A stretch of 64,000 bases of DNA from Diplonema japonicum (taxonomy: Eukaryota > Euglenozoa > Diplonemea > Diplonemida > Diplonemidae), in assembly GCA_964019335.1 (NCBI GenBank), contig OZ025648.1:744001-808000 (forward strand). Direction: 5' to 3'. Below are positions 1-9,416 of this stretch, piece after piece. Under the pieces are notes generated by a model that was not told the origin of the DNA, searched no databases, and was given only the letters and a program-made list of their open reading frames with translations. A program made the position numbers and the translations under genes. Position 1 is the stretch's first letter. Every line of letters starts with the position of its first letter.

Positions 1-58
1 TGTCCCAGTCTCTTAGGTGAACGGGAGGGAAAAAAAAAAAAAAAAAAGGTAGTTTCCA

Positions 59-252
59 CTACCTCTTTGGATCATCATAGACGTCAACATACTGTGCTTT
101 TTTTTTCGAATCGCAAGCTGCTTCCTCGATGGCGGCACTTGATGGGGCCCCGAAGCCTTGACGCATGCTGCCGTCGGAAGGGACATCGTTGGCTTGTACC
201 ACACACACGCAGTGGCAAGAAACGTTATGCGCTCTTTTTCCATCTCCCTCAT
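59..252 (-). CDS. Candidate small two-exon gene, 50 residues, unknown function
   Basis: Read on the minus strand, an ATG at 252-250 opens 14 codons, a 41-nt GT-AG segment (208-168) can be removed, and the second part (167-59) continues in frame to a TAG. The product would be hydrophilic, ending in a lysine-rich then acidic stretch (YVDVYDDPKR). An in-frame stop lies just upstream of the ATG. The intron size fits the other introns of the window, but the donor (GTGTGT) is not the usual GTATG. I recognise no family. It would be the first gene here on the minus strand, so it may equally be chance openness in a complex stretch between homopolymers. Confidence 0.3.
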
Positions 253-661
253 TACTTGCAAGCCCCGTTTTTAGAGGACACACCTCGGAGCCAAAACAGC
301 TCCGTTACGCAAACAAAGAATAGTCCGTCTTGTTTTTCTTTTTCTTTTTTTTTTTTTCTTCTTTCCGTATTAACAACAGTATATTGCCGTGTACTAAAAA
401 GAAAGAAAGGGGGAGAAAAAAAAAAGAAGGGGTATTATGTTTTTTGATCGATTTTTTCTTAATACACGGAACAAGAAAAAAAGGATCCCCCCCCCCCCCC
501 CCCTGCGCTTTCTCTCTCGCTTTATTATTTCCGGTCTGTTCTTTGCTTTTCTTTCTCTCTTTCTTCATGTTTGAATTTTCCTTCCTCCCACAAAAGGAGA
601 AAAAGAAAAAAAAGAAGGGGGGAAAAAAAAACAGGAATAAAGGGGAAAAAAAAAGAAAAAA
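253..661. other. Homopolymer-rich spacer before the EF-hand gene
   Basis: A pyrimidine block (about 320-365), A/G-rich runs and a C17 run near 487-503 fill this stretch. The last ~70 bases before the next start codon are almost pure A/G. No coding potential seen. Confidence 0.6.
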
Positions 662-1205
662 ATGGCCGACGAATCAAAATGGGTTGAAATTTGGGACTTA
701 TTTGACTCGAAAAAAGCTGGTGCAATTTCAAAATCCGACTTTTTGGCGTGTGTGAGATCTTTGGGAAGGAAGTACACCGAAAAGGTATCACATTTTTTTT
801 TTTATTCTCCATTTTTTTTCTTCCTTCATATAGGACATGAATGAAAAAACCGCCGGTCTCCCCGATCCAGTCCCTAAAGATCAGTTTTTAGCTTTTATGA
901 AGGAACCATACACGGGGCCCACTGCTGAAGACTTGAAAACGGCTCTTACTGCCTTCGATGGGAAAGACAGTGGATCGCTGCCAATCAGCCAAATTAACAT
1001 GATGCTGAAGGGGATGGGCGATAAGCTGACAGACGAAGAGGCGCAAATCATTCTGGACGGACTCCCACAGGAGGGTGGGCAGGTCAATATCGAAAAAATG
1101 ATAGAATTCCTCAACCCCCCCCTCCCTTCGACCACACCAAACATGGACGAACTCAGAAAAGAAATTGAGTTAGAAGAGGCGGCTGCGATCGCTGCTGGAA
1201 ACTAG
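662..1205 (+). CDS. EF-hand protein, calmodulin / myosin light-chain-like
   Basis: Two exons, 662-784 and 834-1205, joined in phase 0 across a 49-nt intron (GTATCA...TAG) give 164 residues. The start opens as W-x-x-I-W-D-L-F-D and continues with a helix-loop-helix pattern (GAISKSDFLACVRSLGR) typical of the first EF-hand of calmodulin, centrin and essential light chains. A second pair lies around residues 80-140 (TAFDGKDSGSLPISQ). The loops lack the full set of acidic ligands, so calcium binding is doubtful; this is common in myosin light chains. The C-terminus is a short acidic alanine-rich helix. The start follows an A-rich run immediately 5' of the ATG. Family assignment is firm; which member (light chain or calmodulin-like regulator) is not. 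Confidence 0.82.
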
Positions 1206-1327
1206 ATAGATGTCCCCCCCCCCCCCCCTTGTTGTCTTTCCTTAGTGTTTGTTTGTTTGTGTGTTCCATTCTTTTTCTGTCTTTGCTGCCACCTCCCCAC
1301 ACACACACAACAGTCGACACGTTCAAC

Positions 1328-4300
1328 ATGATGCTTGTATTGGCGGTTGCCGCTCTCAGCGGCACCTGCAAGCTCTCTGCTTGGGAACAAGCAATTCTCG
1401 ATAAACACAATGAATGGAGGGGCAACACACAGCCCGCTGCCAAAGACATGTTCAAAGTGCGTTGGGACACAACCATTGCCACCAACATGGCCAACCACAT
1501 CAACAGATGCGACACAAACTGGCCTCACTCCGACCAGGACACTTACAGGAAGAACGTTGGTGGGTACGAGTTCCTTGGTGAGAATCTTGCATACTGTGCA
1601 GGCACGGCTTGCGAGGCGTTGATGAGTGATGGCATTCCCGGGTACCTTGGGCAGAGTTGGTGGGATGAGAAGGATGACTACAACTGGTACACTGACAAAT
1701 CCAATGGTGGTGTGACTTCGCATTACACACAAATGTCTTCTTCCAACATCTACGCCATTGGGTGTGCTGCTGTGAAGTGTCCATCTCCCGGTCCTTATGG
1801 TTGGAGTGGTGAATGGTGGGAGTTTGGGTGCCAGTATGGTGAAAGGGGACAAGGTTACTGGATTGGCACAAAGCCATTTGAGCAAGGGTCTGGTGGTCTC
1901 ATTGAACCTGCCGATTCTGTCTACACCAAGAACCCTGATCTGTGCAAGGATGCAGGCAGCACACCACCAACACCTCCCACACCCCCGACACCTCCCACTC
2001 CACCAACACCTCCTACACCGCCCGCTGGTGGATCTAGCTGCCCGCTCTCTGCTTGGGAACAGGCAATTCTTGACAAGCACAACGAGTGGAGGAGTGACAC
2101 ACAGCCCCCTGCAAAGGACATGTTCAAAGTGCGTTGGGACACAACCATTGCCACCAACATGGCCAACCACATCAACAGATGCGACACAAACTGGCCTCAC
2201 TCCGACCAGGACACTTACAGGAAGAACGTTGGTGGGTACGAGTTCCTTGGTGAGAATCTTGCATACTGTGCAGGCACGGCTTGCGAGGCGTTGATGAGTG
2301 ATGGCATTCCCGGGTACCTTGGGCAGAGTTGGTGGGATGAGAAGGATGACTACAACTGGGCCACTGATAAATCCAATGGTGGTGTGACTTCGCATTACAC
2401 ACAGATGTCTTCTTCCAACATCTACGCCATTGGGTGTGCTGCTGTGAAGTGTCCATCTCCCGGTCCTTATGGTTGGAGTGGTGAATGGTGGGAGTTTGGG
2501 TGCCAGTATGGTGAGAGGGGACAAGGTTACTGGATTGGCACAAAGCCATTTGAGCAAGGGTCTGGTGGTCTCATTGAACCTGCTGATTCTGTCTACACCA
2601 AGAACCCTGCTCTGTGCAAAGATGCAGGCAGCACGCCCCCGACTCCTCCCACACCACCAACACCTCCCACACCCCCGACTCCTCCCTCTCCACCAACACC
2701 TCCTACACCGCCCGCTGGTGGATCTAGCTGCCCGCTCTCTGCTTGGGAACAGGCAATTCTCGACAAGCACAACGAGTGGAGGGGTGACACACAGCCCCCT
2801 GCAAAGGACATGTTCAAAGTGCGTTGGGACACAACCATTGCCACCAACATGGCCAACCACATCAACAGATGCGACACAAACTGGCCTCACTCCGACCAGG
2901 ACACTTACAGGAAGAACGTTGGTGGGTACGAGTTCCTTGGTGAGAATCTTGCATACTGTGCAGGCACGGCTTGCGAGGCGTTGATGAGTGATGGCATTCC
3001 CGGGTACCTTGGGCAGAGTTGGTGGGATGAGAAGGATGACTACAACTGGGCCACTGATAAATCCAATGGTGGTGTGACTTCGCATTACACACAGATGTCT
3101 TCTTCCAACATCTACGCCATTGGGTGTGCTGCTGTGAAGTGTCCATCTCCCGGTCCTTATGGTTGGAGTGGTGAATGGTGGGAGTTTGGGTGCCAGTATG
3201 GTGAGAGGGGACAAGGTTACTGGATTGGCACAAAGCCATTTGAGCAAGGGTCTGGTGGTCTCATTGAACCTGCTGATTCTGTCTACACCAAGAACCCTGC
3301 TCTGTGCAAAGATGCAGGCAGCACGCCCCCGACTCCTCCCACACCACCAACTCCACCCACCCCCCCAACACCCCCGACACCTCCCACTCCACCAACACCT
3401 CCTACTCCACCAACACCTCCTACACCGCCCGCTGGTGGATCTAGCTGCCCGCTCTCTGCTTGGGAACAGGCAATTCTCGACAAGCACAACGAGTGGAGGA
3501 GTGACACACAGCCCCCTGCAAAGGACATGTTCAAAGTGCGTTGGGACACAACCATTGCCACCAACATGGCCAACCACATCAACAGATGCGACACAAACTG
3601 GCCTCACTCCGACCAGGACACTTACAGGAAGAACGTTGGTGGGTACGAGTTCCTTGGTGAGAATCTTGCATACTGTGCAGGCACGGCTTGCGAGGCGTTG
3701 ATGAGTGATGGCATTCCCGGGTACCTTGGGCAGAGTTGGTGGGATGAGAAGGATGACTACAACTGGGCCACTGATAAATCCAATGGTGGTGTGACTTCGC
3801 ATTACACACAAATGTCTTCTTCCAACATCTACGCCATTGGGTGTGCTGCCGTGAAGTGTCCATCTCCCGGTCCTTATGGTTGGAGTGGTGAATGGTGGGA
3901 GTTTGGGTGCCAGTATGGTGAGAGGGGACAAGGTTACTGGATTGGCACAAAGCCATTTGAGCAAGGGTCTGGTGGTCTCATTGAACCTGCTGATTCTGTC
4001 TACACCAAGAACCCTGCTCTGTGCAAAGATGCAGGCAGCACGCCCCCGACTCCTCCCACACCACCAACACCTCCCACACCCCCGACACCTCCCACTCCAC
4101 CAACACCACCAACACCTCCTACTCCACCAACACCTCCTACTCCACCAACTCCTCCCACGCCACCGACACCGCCTACCCCTCCTACTCCTGCAACACCAAA
4201 ACCAACGACGACCTCTGACGTGGATGAGTGTACAGCTGATGCTTGCGGTGCCGACCAAACGTGCACGGACCCTGACAAGAGAGTGACAGGCGACTACATC

Positions 4301-5275
4301 TGCCAATGCAAAAAGGCACCCAAGATCACTACCACAGGCGCCAAGGCCAGCTGCGTGATCGATGAATGCGCCGCCGCACCCTGTGGTTCCGAGCAGGACT
4401 GCAACGACCCCAACACAGCTGCTGACTCGCTTCTCGACTACATGTGTTCGTGCCCCAACGACGCCGCCACGAAGAACAAGGGCAGCCAGGTGCCGAAGTG
4501 CGTGGTCGACGAGTGCGACAAGACGCCATGCGGGACCCAAGCCTGCAAGGACAAGGACACGAAACCGAGTTCCATGAACGACTTCACGTGCACGTGCGCC
4601 AATGGGAAGGCGAACCACGGCGGGGTTGCGGTGTGCGAGACGGGCACTGTCGATGAGTGCACCCTGAGCAACCCGTGCCCTACAGGACAGACGTGTGTGG
4701 ACCCCGCACAAACCGCACTCAGCATGAAGGACTACGTGTGCAGCTGCAAGGTGGGCGCTGGCAGTGCGGTAGGCATGTCTGCGAAGTGCAGCATCGACGA
4801 GTGCGACGCCTCACCATGCGGGCCCGGCCAGACATGCAAGGATGCCAACATGGACATGGCTGGCGACTATGCTTGTTTCTGCGCAGGTGGCGGGGAAGGG
4901 TCCACAGGCAAGCCGCAGACCTGTGGCTATGACGAATGCAAAATGAAGGCCGACCCCTGCGAAGGGCAGGAGTGCAACGACCCCGTGCAAGAGCTCGAGT
5001 CGCTGTCAGATTTTAAGTGCAAGTGTGGTGATGTAGAAACACAGGGCGGCCCTGCGAAGTGCAAGGATGACTCCAGCACACCCTGGTGGCCCATCTTGCT
5101 GGGTATCCTCCTCCCGCTGTTGCTTTCTGCAGGCCTCGCAGCCGCCTTTATAATGAAGAAGAAGAAGCGTGTCTCGATGAATAACTTTATGGAAGAGGCG
5201 GTTAACACTGATTCGATGACCCCGTCCCGTGGCAGTGGCAGTGGGAACCAGGCGTATGAAACGACTACCATTTGA
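1328..5275 (+). CDS. Secreted/membrane protein: four CAP domains, six EGF-like domains, one TM helix
   Basis: 1,315 residues in one exon. I chose ATG 1328 rather than an upstream in-frame ATG (1229) because a CAG acceptor after a pyrimidine-rich stretch ends at 1313 and the residues after 1328 form a signal peptide. Four near-identical CAP (SCP/PR-1) domains begin at 1373, 2045, 2735 and 3452 (each opens LSAWEQAILDKHNEWR and contains HYTQM and GENLAY-type CAP motifs). They are separated by (TPP)n linkers of different lengths. Six EGF-like modules follow (DEC...PCG...C.DP...DY.C.C), then a membrane helix (PILLGILLPLLLSAGLAAAF) at about 1250-1275 and a basic, serine/threonine-rich cytoplasmic tail. 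CAP proteins act outside the cell in sterol/lipid binding or protease-related roles; the role here is unknown. A cell-surface receptor or adhesin is plausible. Confidence 0.9.
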   Translation: MMLVLAVAALSGTCKLSAWEQAILDKHNEWRGNTQPAAKDMFKVRWDTTIATNMANHINRCDTNWPHSDQDTYRKNVGGYEFLGENLAYCAGTACEALMSDGIPGYLGQSWWDEKDDYNWYTDKSNGGVTSHYTQMSSSNIYAIGCAAVKCPSPGPYGWSGEWWEFGCQYGERGQGYWIGTKPFEQGSGGLIEPADSVYTKNPDLCKDAGSTPPTPPTPPTPPTPPTPPTPPAGGSSCPLSAWEQAILDKHNEWRSDTQPPAKDMFKVRWDTTIATNMANHINRCDTNWPHSDQDTYRKNVGGYEFLGENLAYCAGTACEALMSDGIPGYLGQSWWDEKDDYNWATDKSNGGVTSHYTQMSSSNIYAIGCAAVKCPSPGPYGWSGEWWEFGCQYGERGQGYWIGTKPFEQGSGGLIEPADSVYTKNPALCKDAGSTPPTPPTPPTPPTPPTPPSPPTPPTPPAGGSSCPLSAWEQAILDKHNEWRGDTQPPAKDMFKVRWDTTIATNMANHINRCDTNWPHSDQDTYRKNVGGYEFLGENLAYCAGTACEALMSDGIPGYLGQSWWDEKDDYNWATDKSNGGVTSHYTQMSSSNIYAIGCAAVKCPSPGPYGWSGEWWEFGCQYGERGQGYWIGTKPFEQGSGGLIEPADSVYTKNPALCKDAGSTPPTPPTPPTPPTPPTPPTPPTPPTPPTPPTPPTPPAGGSSCPLSAWEQAILDKHNEWRSDTQPPAKDMFKVRWDTTIATNMANHINRCDTNWPHSDQDTYRKNVGGYEFLGENLAYCAGTACEALMSDGIPGYLGQSWWDEKDDYNWATDKSNGGVTSHYTQMSSSNIYAIGCAAVKCPSPGPYGWSGEWWEFGCQYGERGQGYWIGTKPFEQGSGGLIEPADSVYTKNPALCKDAGSTPPTPPTPPTPPTPPTPPTPPTPPTPPTPPTPPTPPTPPTPPTPPTPPTPATPKPTTTSDVDECTADACGADQTCTDPDKRVTGDYICQCKKAPKITTTGAKASCVIDECAAAPCGSEQDCNDPNTAADSLLDYMCSCPNDAATKNKGSQVPKCVVDECDKTPCGTQACKDKDTKPSSMNDFTCTCANGKANHGGVAVCETGTVDECTLSNPCPTGQTCVDPAQTALSMKDYVCSCKVGAGSAVGMSAKCSIDECDASPCGPGQTCKDANMDMAGDYACFCAGGGEGSTGKPQTCGYDECKMKADPCEGQECNDPVQELESLSDFKCKCGDVETQGGPAKCKDDSSTPWWPILLGILLPLLLSAGLAAAFIMKKKKRVSMNNFMEEAVNTDSMTPSRGSGSGNQAYETTTI
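1373..4200 (+). repeat. Four in-frame tandem CAP-domain repeats with (ACA/CCX)n linkers
   Basis: Unit starts are spaced 672, 690 and 717 bases apart. The CAP parts are almost identical in DNA; the spacing changes come from the proline/threonine linker, which grows from about 7 to over 15 TPP triplets in the last copy. This looks like recent intragenic duplication with slippage in the linker. Confidence 0.9.
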
Positions 5276-5461
5276 ATTTCCCATATTTCTTCCTTTCCTT
5301 TCCCCCTTCCCCTCTCTCTCTAATTCTAGGCAATCAGGAGCCTGCTCTTACAGGGAAGCTGGAAAAAAAAAAAAGAAACGAAAAAAAAAAAGATAAAAAA
5401 AAATTTTTTTTTTACCGCCACCCCTCTCCCCATCCTCTATTTCCAAAGTAAACCTTCGCTT

Positions 5462-5526
<65 letters not shown>

Positions 5527-5768
5527 CTTTCAATTGGATTCTCCTTTTTTTTTTGCAGATGCTTGTCTTAAGAAGATTGAGCCGTGCTTTTTTTTTTTTT
5601 TTTTTTTTTCTTTTTTTTTGGAGAAGAGAATTTGAAAAAAGAAGAAAAAAAAGAGGAAAGAAATGGGAAAATAAACGAGTTAGGTGGAAATGAGGCATCT
5701 CTCGGGTTTTGGTATCTGAGGGAAAAAAAAAAAACAGAAAACAGAAAAAAGAAGAGAGAAAAGGGCAA

Positions 5769-5799
<31 letters not shown>

Positions 5800-6966
5800 G
5801 GTTTCTCTCCCCCTCCCTTTCTTTTTCTGTCGTAGGCGTAATGTATCTCCCTTCCTGAGCATATGAATTCCTGATCCATCCCTTCCCCTTTCCCTTCCCC
5901 CGATCCCTGAATTTTATCGAAAACAGAAATGTGGACTCATTGTCTAATATACAGGTCCCCTTAATCCAGCAGTAGTTTAAGCAGATTAACAGTTTCTAAT
6001 ATATCCCTGACCCATTCTCCAAGTCCCCGTTCAAAAAAGTATTTATTTGTACTTTTTCAATATCTTTTCTGAAGAGGATAGCAATTTAAAAAAAAAAAGA
6101 ATTTCTGTTTTTTTTTTTTTTTTCAATTCATGGCAAGAAGACATACAGATTTCAAAGATTACAAAACTCTCGCGTTCTTACACAACTAAAACAAGAACAC
6201 CCCTCCCCCCCCCCCCCCCCCACCTTAAAGAGAAGGAAACAATAGGAAATGAGAGTTTTTTTTTTTCATTGTTTGTTTGATTTTTTTTTTTTAGTTATTT
6301 ATTTGTTTCAAAGTTAAAATTGTTGTCGCAAAAAAAAAAAAAAAAATGTTGTTATTTATATTTTTACTTTCTACCTTTACCCCCCTTTTTTTTTCGTCCT
6401 TCTCTGCATTAAATTTCGCGAGAGGTGGTGAAAGGTGGTGGATGGAATACAAAAAAGAAGAAAAAAAAACATTTTGAAGTGCCAAGGTGCTTTATTCTAA
6501 GCGCAACAAATACTTAGCACTACTTTTTTTTTCCTTCTTTTTTTGCTCAAGAAAAAAAATATCACCACTTCTCTTTTTAAATGCCTCTTTTTTTTTTCGA
6601 CCAGCCGCATCATGCATCCACTTCCCCCCCCCCCTTTTTTTTCCGAAACAAACCCGATTGATCTGCAAGTTTAAAAATGTGTGGTTTTTTTTTTTCTTTT
6701 CTTAAAATGTGGAATTTCGTATTATCTTTGTTTCATGGTGTGATTTACAGGACAGTCAGTGTGCGTTTTTTTTTTCTTTTTTTTTTCTTTAATAGAAGAG
6801 GGTGCTTCTTTGAACCAGTGTCAATAATTAAAGGTGCGGTTTCTCATACTTTTTATTTTCTTTTTTTTATTTTCTTCTCCCCCCCCCCTTTTTTTCCCCA
6901 GCTGCTAACAGTGCTTGAAATGCAATTCTTGCATTTAAAAAAGGGCTTTCCCCCCCTCCTTTTTAG

Positions 6967-7010
6967 GCGTCCTGCCACATACCGCAGGTACCCTTAAATG
7001 TCTCTTTTTT
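6967..7010. repeat. 44-nt dispersed repeat, copy 1
   Basis: Matches 32020-32063 with about three differences, all transitions (C/T). Both copies run into a T tract. It contains a GGTACC core. Not part of any gene on the + strand; the other copy overlaps a candidate minus-strand gene. Confidence 0.6.
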
Positions 7011-7037
7011 CTTTTTTTTTTTTTTTTTTTTTTTTTC

Positions 7038-7222
7038 CTACTCCTCTCTTTGCCTTTTTATTTTCTTTACCAACAATTCTAAAGCTGCAGTTTCTGTTAT
7101 TGGTTGCTCTCACAAGCCGCTCAAGGCGGTGAGTGCGAGAGACTACTGCTCAGCTGCACAGCAGACAGTAGCGCTGTTACAAGGATAGCACTTCTAGCGG
7201 CACGCTGCAAGGAGTGGCTCAT
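7038..7222 (-). CDS. Candidate small two-exon gene, 43 residues, possible targeting/membrane peptide
   Basis: On the minus strand an ATG at 7222-7220 opens 25 codons (start MSHSLQRAARSAILV), then a 53-nt GT-AG segment (7146-7094) can be removed to continue in frame for 18 codons to a TAG at 7040-7038. The N-terminal half looks like a mitochondrial presequence or a hydrophobic helix and the C-terminus is strongly basic. However, the same island is open in other frames on both strands and can fold into successive hairpins, so a structured RNA is an equal alternative. I do not recognise the product. Confidence 0.2.
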
Positions 7223-7791
7223 CAAAACAGCCGAGTAGACCGGCAGCTTCAGGGCTGCAGGTTCTCTTCAAAGGCATCCTTTTTTTTTTCTTTCCCTTTC
7301 TTCTTCCTGCCCACCCTTTTTTTTTTCTCCCCGCCCCCCTCCCTCTTTTTTTTCTCTCTTCGTTCCTTTTATTTCAATTTTTGTGAGTTCTCCAAGCTGT
7401 CCTGCCCTGAGCCTGTGGTATATCCTTTGCCTTACCGTGGGCCGGAATTAAAAAAAAAAAAAGAGAAAAAAAAAAGAAGAAAAACAACAAATAATAAAAA
7501 AAAAAATGATAAATTTCCGTGCGGGACGGGTTCTCACCGAGAAAAAAGGAAGAAGAACAAAAAAAGAAGAGGGAAGAAAAAAAGAAGAAAAAAAAGGAAA
7601 AAAAAACCCGAGGGAGCAAACTGTTCTATTTAAAAAGAGAAGGGGGGGAAAAAAAAGTCAAAAAAAAATCCATTGTATTTTTTTTTTTCGTTTGCTAACT
7701 CCCACAAAAAAAATTTTCTTTTCTTTTTTTTTTCTTTCCCTACCCAAAAAAAAAAAAAAAAAAGGAGGGAAAACACCCACAAAAAAAAAAA

Positions 7792-8595
7792 ATGTCGAAC
7801 CAACCAGTTAGGAGCACCACAGCAAGCGGCAGCGGCAGTGCCGTGTACGAAAGCGAAAGGGCGGTGGAAGAGTACCTCCAGTTTCACTACGGTGGTGAAA
7901 AATGCATGCCTTACTCTTTCGGGCCCGCGGGAGCGTTGGATTTCGCGCAGAGATGCGGGAAAATCTGCAACAAGTTCGCCCGTGACGACCGCAAAAGAGT
8001 GGCCTACGACATCGGGTGTGCTGTAGGAGCAACCTCCTTCGAGCTCAGCAAAGAGTTCGAGACCGTTATTGGGGTAGATTTCAGCCATGCGTTCATCGCA
8101 GCTGCAAACACGATGAAGGAAAAGAAGGAAATGCCGTACAAATCCACCGAAATCGCAGACATCAGAACCCCGCACACTGCCGTTCTACCCCCCGACACAA
8201 AGCCGGAAAAGGCTTCTTTTCGTCAAGGGGACGCATGTGATCTAGGTGACATTGGTGAAATAGATTGCATGGTTGCTGCCAATCTTCTCTGCAGGCTCCC
8301 CAAACCCATTGCATTCCTCCATAAAGCTATTGAATGCATCGCCCCTGGAGGCATTCTGGTACTTGTTTCACCGTTTTCCTGGTTATCTGAGTACACGGCA
8401 AAGGAAAACTGGATCGGGGGCTACGTGGATGAAAACGGCAATGCTGTTGAGTCTGCTGCGGAATGCTCCAAAATCCTCTCTCCCCACTTCGAACTTGTAC
8501 ACAGGCAGGACGAGCCGTTCCTCATTAGAGAGCACGCGAGAAAATTCCAATATGGGGTGTCTGACTGCACTGTGTGGAGGAAGAAGGAAGCGTGA
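7792..8595 (+). CDS. Stand-alone 4-mercaptohistidine N-methyltransferase-like protein (OvoA C-terminal domain)
   Basis: 267 residues, one exon. Motif I of a class I SAM methyltransferase is DIGCAVG at residues 73-79, followed by VIGVDFSHAFI, GDACDL, AANLLCRLP, GGILVLVSPFSWL, and a C-terminal signature FLIREHARKFQYGVS. These are the hallmarks of the C-terminal half of OvoA, which methylates 5-thiohistidine to give ovothiol A. In OvoA this domain is normally fused behind a DinB and a sulfoxide-synthase (FGE-sulfatase-like) domain; here neither is present, and the protein starts at its own A-run-preceded ATG. Ovothiol is an antioxidant thiol known from trypanosomatids, algae and marine invertebrates. 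The sulfoxide synthase must be encoded elsewhere. Function is inferred from strong family resemblance. Confidence 0.85.
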   Translation: MSNQPVRSTTASGSGSAVYESERAVEEYLQFHYGGEKCMPYSFGPAGALDFAQRCGKICNKFARDDRKRVAYDIGCAVGATSFELSKEFETVIGVDFSHAFIAAANTMKEKKEMPYKSTEIADIRTPHTAVLPPDTKPEKASFRQGDACDLGDIGEIDCMVAANLLCRLPKPIAFLHKAIECIAPGGILVLVSPFSWLSEYTAKENWIGGYVDENGNAVESAAECSKILSPHFELVHRQDEPFLIREHARKFQYGVSDCTVWRKKEA

Positions 8596-8992
8596 TTTTT
8601 TTTTTTTTTTTTTTTTGTGTATACCCCCTCGGTTTTTTTTTTTTTTTCCTCGAAACTCATAAGGGCTATCCTCACCCCCATATGCCTTTTCATATTTCGG
8701 AAGAATAAGGAGGGGAAAGAGTGTTTTTTTTTTTGTTTTTTGTATGGATGTTGGTGATAGGGTGGAAAGAAAGAGGTCGTGGGGGGGTCTGGATAAAAAA
8801 AAATTTTTTTTTTGCTAGCTTTTTTTTTTTTTTTTTTTCCCCACCGACTTCTCAGATATTTAAAAAAAAAAATTCACCCTCACCCACACGTATTACTCTC
8901 GTTTTTCTTTTCTTTTTTCTTTTTTCTTTTTTTTTTTTGACATTTCTCCCTCTTTCGTTGGGATACCTCCCTCATGGTCTTTTTTTTAGTCT

Positions 8993-9034
<42 letters not shown>

Positions 9035-9416
9035 TCCGAAGTATTTTTCAAAAATAAAAATAAGAAGAGAACACACGGGTAAACGTAAAACAAAAAAAAG
9101 GGGTGGGTTGGACAAAAAGGAAAGGAAAAAAAAAGAACAAAAAAAAAAAGAGCGGGTACAAAACAAAACAAAAAAAGAAATAGAACAAAAAAATTAAAAT
9201 AAATGAGCCGAGTTTTTATTTTATTTCATTTGTTCGTTTTCTATTTCAAAGAAGAGAACCAACTGGCTGTACTCTTTCCTTCCCCCTCTTTTTTTTTTTT
9301 TTCTCTTTTTTCTTTCCCAAGTCTCTGAAAGCCCCCTTTTTTTTTCCTTTATTCAGTACACACTGTACCCCGCAAGGCAAAAATCATAATTCACCAGGGG
9401 AAAAAAAGAAAAAAAA
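8596..9416. other. Homopolymer-rich spacer
   Basis: Contains T runs (for example a T30-class run at 9000-9030) and A-rich blocks 9080-9200. Nothing coding seen. Its end carries the likely acceptor of the next gene. Confidence 0.6.
9329..9356 (+). promoter_or_regulatory. Pyrimidine tract and AG, likely leader acceptor of the TatD fusion gene
   Basis: A C/T tract ends in TTTATTCAG at 9348-9356, 60 bases before the ATG at 9417. There is no exon-like sequence upstream. This fits a trans-splice acceptor (or the end of a 5' UTR intron). Confidence 0.45.

Larger units (their letters stand above)
5276..7791. other. Spacer with very long T tracts; no confident gene
   Basis: Contains a T61 run (5463-5523), several T20+ runs, C and A runs, and a reduced-complexity 3' half. 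Only about 7040-7290 has balanced composition (see the candidate entry there). The last 40 bases before the next gene are A-rich. Apart from that island and a 44-nt repeat at 6967 I see nothing. Confidence 0.6.

Noticed and set aside
1202-4711. 1,169-codon open frame on the minus strand across the CAP repeats
   Set aside because: It is antisense to a clear signal-peptide/CAP/EGF gene; it stays open because the repeat unit is the same four times and codon usage avoids stops in that frame. The predicted product has low-complexity Trp/Arg/Cys runs.
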